Below, in pieces: positions 6,233 through 9,070 of a stretch of DNA of 9,070 nucleotides. The stretch's first letter is position 1, and each line of letters begins with the position of its first letter. Origin of the DNA: Candidatus Minthenecus merdequi. Lineage in GTDB: Bacteria > Bacteroidota > Bacteroidia > Bacteroidales > Paludibacteraceae. The notes beneath the pieces are model-generated. The model was given only the letters and a program-made list of their open reading frames with translations, made no database searches and had not been told where the DNA came from. The position numbers were made by a program, and so were the translations under genes. The stretch is taken from positions 1 to 9,070 of the forward strand of contig JAGHVI010000106.1 in the NCBI GenBank assembly GCA_018064385.1, in the 5' to 3' direction.

Positions 6233-7745
6233 CGGACTTTTCAACAGCGTCTATAATCCTGACGTGCTTTCTTGTATCACAAACCTCAGTAATGACGAGG
6301 TGTTCACGCCCCCTGAAATTGCGAATAAAATGCTTGACCTTCTTCCTCAGGAATTATTTGAAAATCCTGACACAACATTCCTTGATCCAGCATGCAAGAG
6401 TGGTGTTTTCCTTCGTGAGATTGCCAAGAGACTTATAAAAGGATTAGAGCATCAAATGCCAAACCTTGAAAAAAGGCTTGCCCATATTTTTACGAAACAA
6501 CTATTTGGTATATCGATAACAGAATTGACAAGCCTGCTTTCACGTCGCAGTGTTTATTGCAGCAAATATCCAAGTAGCAAGTTTTCAGTGTATCAATTTT
6601 CAGAGGAACAACCGCACGGTAACATCATTTTCCAGAGAATAAACCATACTTGGGAAAATGGACGATGTAAATATTGTGGTGCATCAAAATCCGAATATGA
6701 TAGAGACAATTCGTTTGAGACTCATGCTTACCAATTCATTCACATTAAAAATGCAGAAGATTTATTTAAGATGAAATTTGATGTCATAATTGGGAATCCG
6801 CCTTATCAATTAAGTGATGGAGGTGGTGGAGCAGGAAAGAGTTCTACTCCCATTTATCAACATTTTGTAAACCAAGCAAAAAAGTTACGTCCACAGTATC
6901 TTAGTATGATTATACCATCTCGTTGGTTTGCTGGAGGCAAAGGATTAGATGACTTTAGACAATCAATGCTTAATGATGAACACATAAAAAATATAGTTGA
7001 TTATGCTGATTCAAAAAGTTGTTTTCCTAATGGCGTTGATATTCCAGGGGGTATTTGCTATTTTCTATGGGATAGCAATTATAAAGGTACTTGTTCAGTC
7101 ATAAACTATTCAAAAAATGGGGAACGAAACGAAACAATTCGTTCATTGAACGAATTTCCGATATTTATCAGGTATAATGAGGCTGTTTCTATTGTAAAGA
7201 AAGTACTTTCTAAAAAAGAAAATACACTTAATTCAATGATATCCAGCAGAAGACCATTCGGACTTGACTCAAGCACCGAATTTGATCAAGATGGAGAAAT
7301 CATACTTAGAAGTAGTTCAGGACTTGGAAAAATTCAGAAATCAAAAATTACTTCAGGGCTTGAATATGTGGGAAAATGGAAGGTAATCGTATCTAAGGTA
7401 TCATTTGAGCATGCAGGAGTTCCTGATAAAGAAGGGATGATGAGGGTGCTTTCTGTTATTCAGAAACTTGCACCTCAATCCGCTTGTACAGAAAGTTACC
7501 TTTTAGCAGCTTCTTTCAACACTGAATTAGAATGTGATAATTTCATATCATATTTAAAGACAAAATTAGTACGGTTTTTAATAATGCAATCTCTGGCATC
7601 AATGAATATGACCAAAGCTTCTTATCAATTTGTGCCTATCGTTTCATTTCAAAAATCTTGGAATGACTCTGAATTATATGCAAGATATAAAATTTCAGAA
7701 CATGAAATAGACTTTATTGAGTCTGTAATACGTCCAATGGTGTAA
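6225..7745 (+). CDS. Eco57I-like gamma-class N6-adenine DNA methyltransferase
   Basis: A 506-aa modification enzyme, predicted to transfer a methyl group from SAM to adenine N6 in a specific site. VFTPPEIANKMLDLL (26-40) precedes motif I, FLDPACKSGVFLREI (52-66), in which the usual glycine after DPAC is lysine. LFGISITELTSLLSRRSVYC (93-112) follows. The catalytic motif IV is FDVIIGNPPYQ (185-195), then LSMIIPSRWFAGGKG (226-240), a block typical of Eco57I-type methylases. Motif I before NPPY with specificity sequence at the C-terminus defines the gamma class, so the region from about 310 on is the likely target recognition domain. A CKYC pair (148-151) in an insert before motif IV may be a zinc knuckle. 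No nuclease domain is visible, so it is not a type IIG fusion; cleavage would come from the next gene. The start overlaps the previous stop by 8 bases. Confidence 0.88.
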   Translation: MDNGLFNSVYNPDVLSCITNLSNDEVFTPPEIANKMLDLLPQELFENPDTTFLDPACKSGVFLREIAKRLIKGLEHQMPNLEKRLAHIFTKQLFGISITELTSLLSRRSVYCSKYPSSKFSVYQFSEEQPHGNIIFQRINHTWENGRCKYCGASKSEYDRDNSFETHAYQFIHIKNAEDLFKMKFDVIIGNPPYQLSDGGGGAGKSSTPIYQHFVNQAKKLRPQYLSMIIPSRWFAGGKGLDDFRQSMLNDEHIKNIVDYADSKSCFPNGVDIPGGICYFLWDSNYKGTCSVINYSKNGERNETIRSLNEFPIFIRYNEAVSIVKKVLSKKENTLNSMISSRRPFGLDSSTEFDQDGEIILRSSSGLGKIQKSKITSGLEYVGKWKVIVSKVSFEHAGVPDKEGMMRVLSVIQKLAPQSACTESYLLAASFNTELECDNFISYLKTKLVRFLIMQSLASMNMTKASYQFVPIVSFQKSWNDSELYARYKISEHEIDFIESVIRPMV

Positions 7746-7751
7746 TTAGAT

Positions 7752-9070
7752 ATGAATGCTCAATTATTTTTTCCGCAACGCCCAGAAGCAGAGCCAACGA
7801 TATACGCATATCGTCTTAAGGGTGTTGACACGCATAAGGGTTACCTTAAAATTGGTTATACAGACCGTGATGTTGACACTCGTATAAATGAGCAACTCCA
7901 CACAAGTGCAGTGCCATACGAAGTCGTTCTTCAAGAATCGGCTATGTGTAATGATGGCTCATGCTTCATGGACCACGACGTTCACGCCATTCTCAAGAAA
8001 CAGGGATTCATGCAACTTAATGCAGGTGAAGATAAAAACGAATGGTATAAATGCACAAAGAAAGATGTTTTAGCAGCCATTGTAGCACTGCAAACAGGAA
8101 AAGCCAACATTGAAAAACGCACACAGACATTCGAAATGCGTCCAGAACAGGAACGTGCAGTGATGATGACAGAGGATTATTTCAAACGGCAAAAGGTTGA
8201 TGAGCCAGACCATATACCAAAATTCCTTTGGAATGCAAAAATGCGATTTGGAAAGACGTTCGCCAGTTATCAGCTTGCCAAACGAATGAGGTTCAAACGT
8301 ATCCTTATACTCACTTTCAAGCCAGCAGTAGAGTCGGCATGGAGAGATGACCTTTTAAGCCACGTTGATTTTGAGGGTTGGCAGTTCATATCTAATAAAG
8401 ATGCAAAAAACAACAACCTGAACATTGACCAAGAATATTCACATGCAGATAAGAAAAGGCCGATAGTTGTTTTCGGATCATTCCAAGACATGTTAGGCAC
8501 AGGAGAGGGTGGGGGAATCAAAGCAAAAAACGAGTTTATCCATAGTGTCACTTGGGATATAGTAATTTTCGATGAATATCATTTTGGCGCATGGCGTGAA
8601 CGAGCAAAAGACCTATTTGAAAAAGAAGACGAAGAGTCCGCCGTTGAGTTTGATGTTGAAAAATACCAGAATGATGAAGCAGGTAATGCCATAAATGAAA
8701 CGTGGCTTCCTATCACATCAAACCATTATTTATATCTATCAGGCACACCATTCAGAGCAATAAACAGCGGTGAGTTCATTGAGGAGCAGATTTTCAACTG
8801 GACTTATTCAGATGAGCAAGGTGCGAAAGCGAATTGGAAGGGTGGCAATAATCCATATTCAGCACTGCCACGTATGGTTATGCTGACATACCGTTTGCCA
8901 GATGAAATTCAGGAAGTGGCAAGAAACACAGAGTTTGACGAATTTGACCTTAATGTTTTCTTCAGTGCCGAAGGTACTGGGGCAAAAGCAAAGTTTAAGT
9001 ATGAAAACGAGGTTCAGAAGTGGCTCAATCTAATTCGCGGTGGGTATCTTCCAGCAAGCATTGACGATTT
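7752..9070 (+). CDS. GIY-YIG-like nuclease fused to SF2 DExH helicase (3' end outside window)
   Basis: An open frame from ATG 7752 to the window edge, at least 439 residues, starting 6 bases after the methyltransferase stop. Residues 16-100 look like a GIY-YIG domain of the T5orf172/MUG113 kind: TIYAYRLKG (16-24), YLKIGYT (31-37), R44, a MDHDVHAIL block (73-81) and NEWY (96-99). A superfamily 2 ATPase follows: a Q-motif-like RPEQ (130-133), Walker A AKMRFGKT (162-169), motif Ia ILILTF (184-189), Walker B/DExH DIVIFDEYHF (DEYH 274-277) and motif III LSGTPF (329-334). The second RecA domain must lie beyond 9070. It is the likely restriction subunit, translocating on DNA and cutting with the GIY-YIG domain. 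The glutamate typical of the nuclease seems to be aspartate (D74). Alternative: a non-cutting DNA-binding version of the domain. Confidence 0.85.
   Translation, partial: MNAQLFFPQRPEAEPTIYAYRLKGVDTHKGYLKIGYTDRDVDTRINEQLHTSAVPYEVVLQESAMCNDGSCFMDHDVHAILKKQGFMQLNAGEDKNEWYKCTKKDVLAAIVALQTGKANIEKRTQTFEMRPEQERAVMMTEDYFKRQKVDEPDHIPKFLWNAKMRFGKTFASYQLAKRMRFKRILILTFKPAVESAWRDDLLSHVDFEGWQFISNKDAKNNNLNIDQEYSHADKKRPIVVFGSFQDMLGTGEGGGIKAKNEFIHSVTWDIVIFDEYHFGAWRERAKDLFEKEDEESAVEFDVEKYQNDEAGNAINETWLPITSNHYLYLSGTPFRAINSGEFIEEQIFNWTYSDEQGAKANWKGGNNPYSALPRMVMLTYRLPDEIQEVARNTEFDEFDLNVFFSAEGTGAKAKFKYENEVQKWLNLIRGGYLPASIDD

Noticed and set aside
7888..8073. 61-codon + strand ORF inside the GIY-YIG region
   Set aside because: It is in a different frame from the continuous GIY-YIG-helicase frame that runs from 7752 to the window edge, and shows no motif.
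5561..9070. Classical type III (Mod/Res) restriction system
   Set aside because: In the 506-aa methylase, SAM motif I precedes NPPY with the recognition region at the C-terminus, which is gamma-class, while typical Mod proteins are beta-class. The helicase carries an N-terminal GIY-YIG-like domain, not seen in typical Res proteins.

Overview
The window looks like chromosomal DNA from a member of the Bacteroidota, probably Bacteroidales (Prevotella- or Bacteroides-like). The sequence is AT-rich. Two clear promoters have the form TTTG, 19 bases, T(A/T)ACTTTG, which matches the Bacteroidota -33/-7 promoter (TTTG / TAnnTTTG) rather than a -35/-10 promoter. The sbcD, sbcC and helicase starts have no strong Shine-Dalgarno sequence. 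The genus assignment is inference.

Left part (1-4953): after a possible gene tail at the very edge, a promoter at 192-222 drives a two-gene operon, sbcD-sbcC. The genes are coupled by a TAATG overlap and encode the SbcCD (Mre11-Rad50-like) DNA-end and hairpin nuclease. All key motifs of both subunits are visible, including the zinc-hook CPLC in SbcC.

Middle (4954-5560): about 600 bases without a gene, but not empty. A second promoter (5027-5057) lies in a 47-base block that is a near copy (40/47) of the sbcD promoter block. Downstream is a strongly structured segment. Its core is a nested set of perfect helices at 5144-5365 (8, 12, 13 and 8 bp), followed by a terminator-like hairpin with a T-rich tail. 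A further hairpin at 5432-5484 pairs only if the + strand is the RNA, because it uses G-U pairs. I read this as an unrecognised structured non-coding RNA or a long regulatory leader.

Right part (5561-9070, running off the edge): three tightly packed same-strand genes form a probable restriction-modification or defence operon. They encode a 223-aa methyltransferase-like protein that has the SAM-binding motif but no NPPY, a 506-aa gamma-class (Eco57I-like) adenine methyltransferase with NPPY, and a protein with an N-terminal GIY-YIG-like nuclease domain and an SF2 DExH helicase (C-terminus beyond the window). The likely division of labour is target recognition and methylation by the 506-aa protein, an accessory role for the short protein, and ATP-driven translocation plus cleavage by the GIY-YIG helicase. 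The structured RNA in front of this operon is the most unusual element. Whether it regulates the operon, is a separate small RNA, or is unrelated cannot be decided from the sequence alone.
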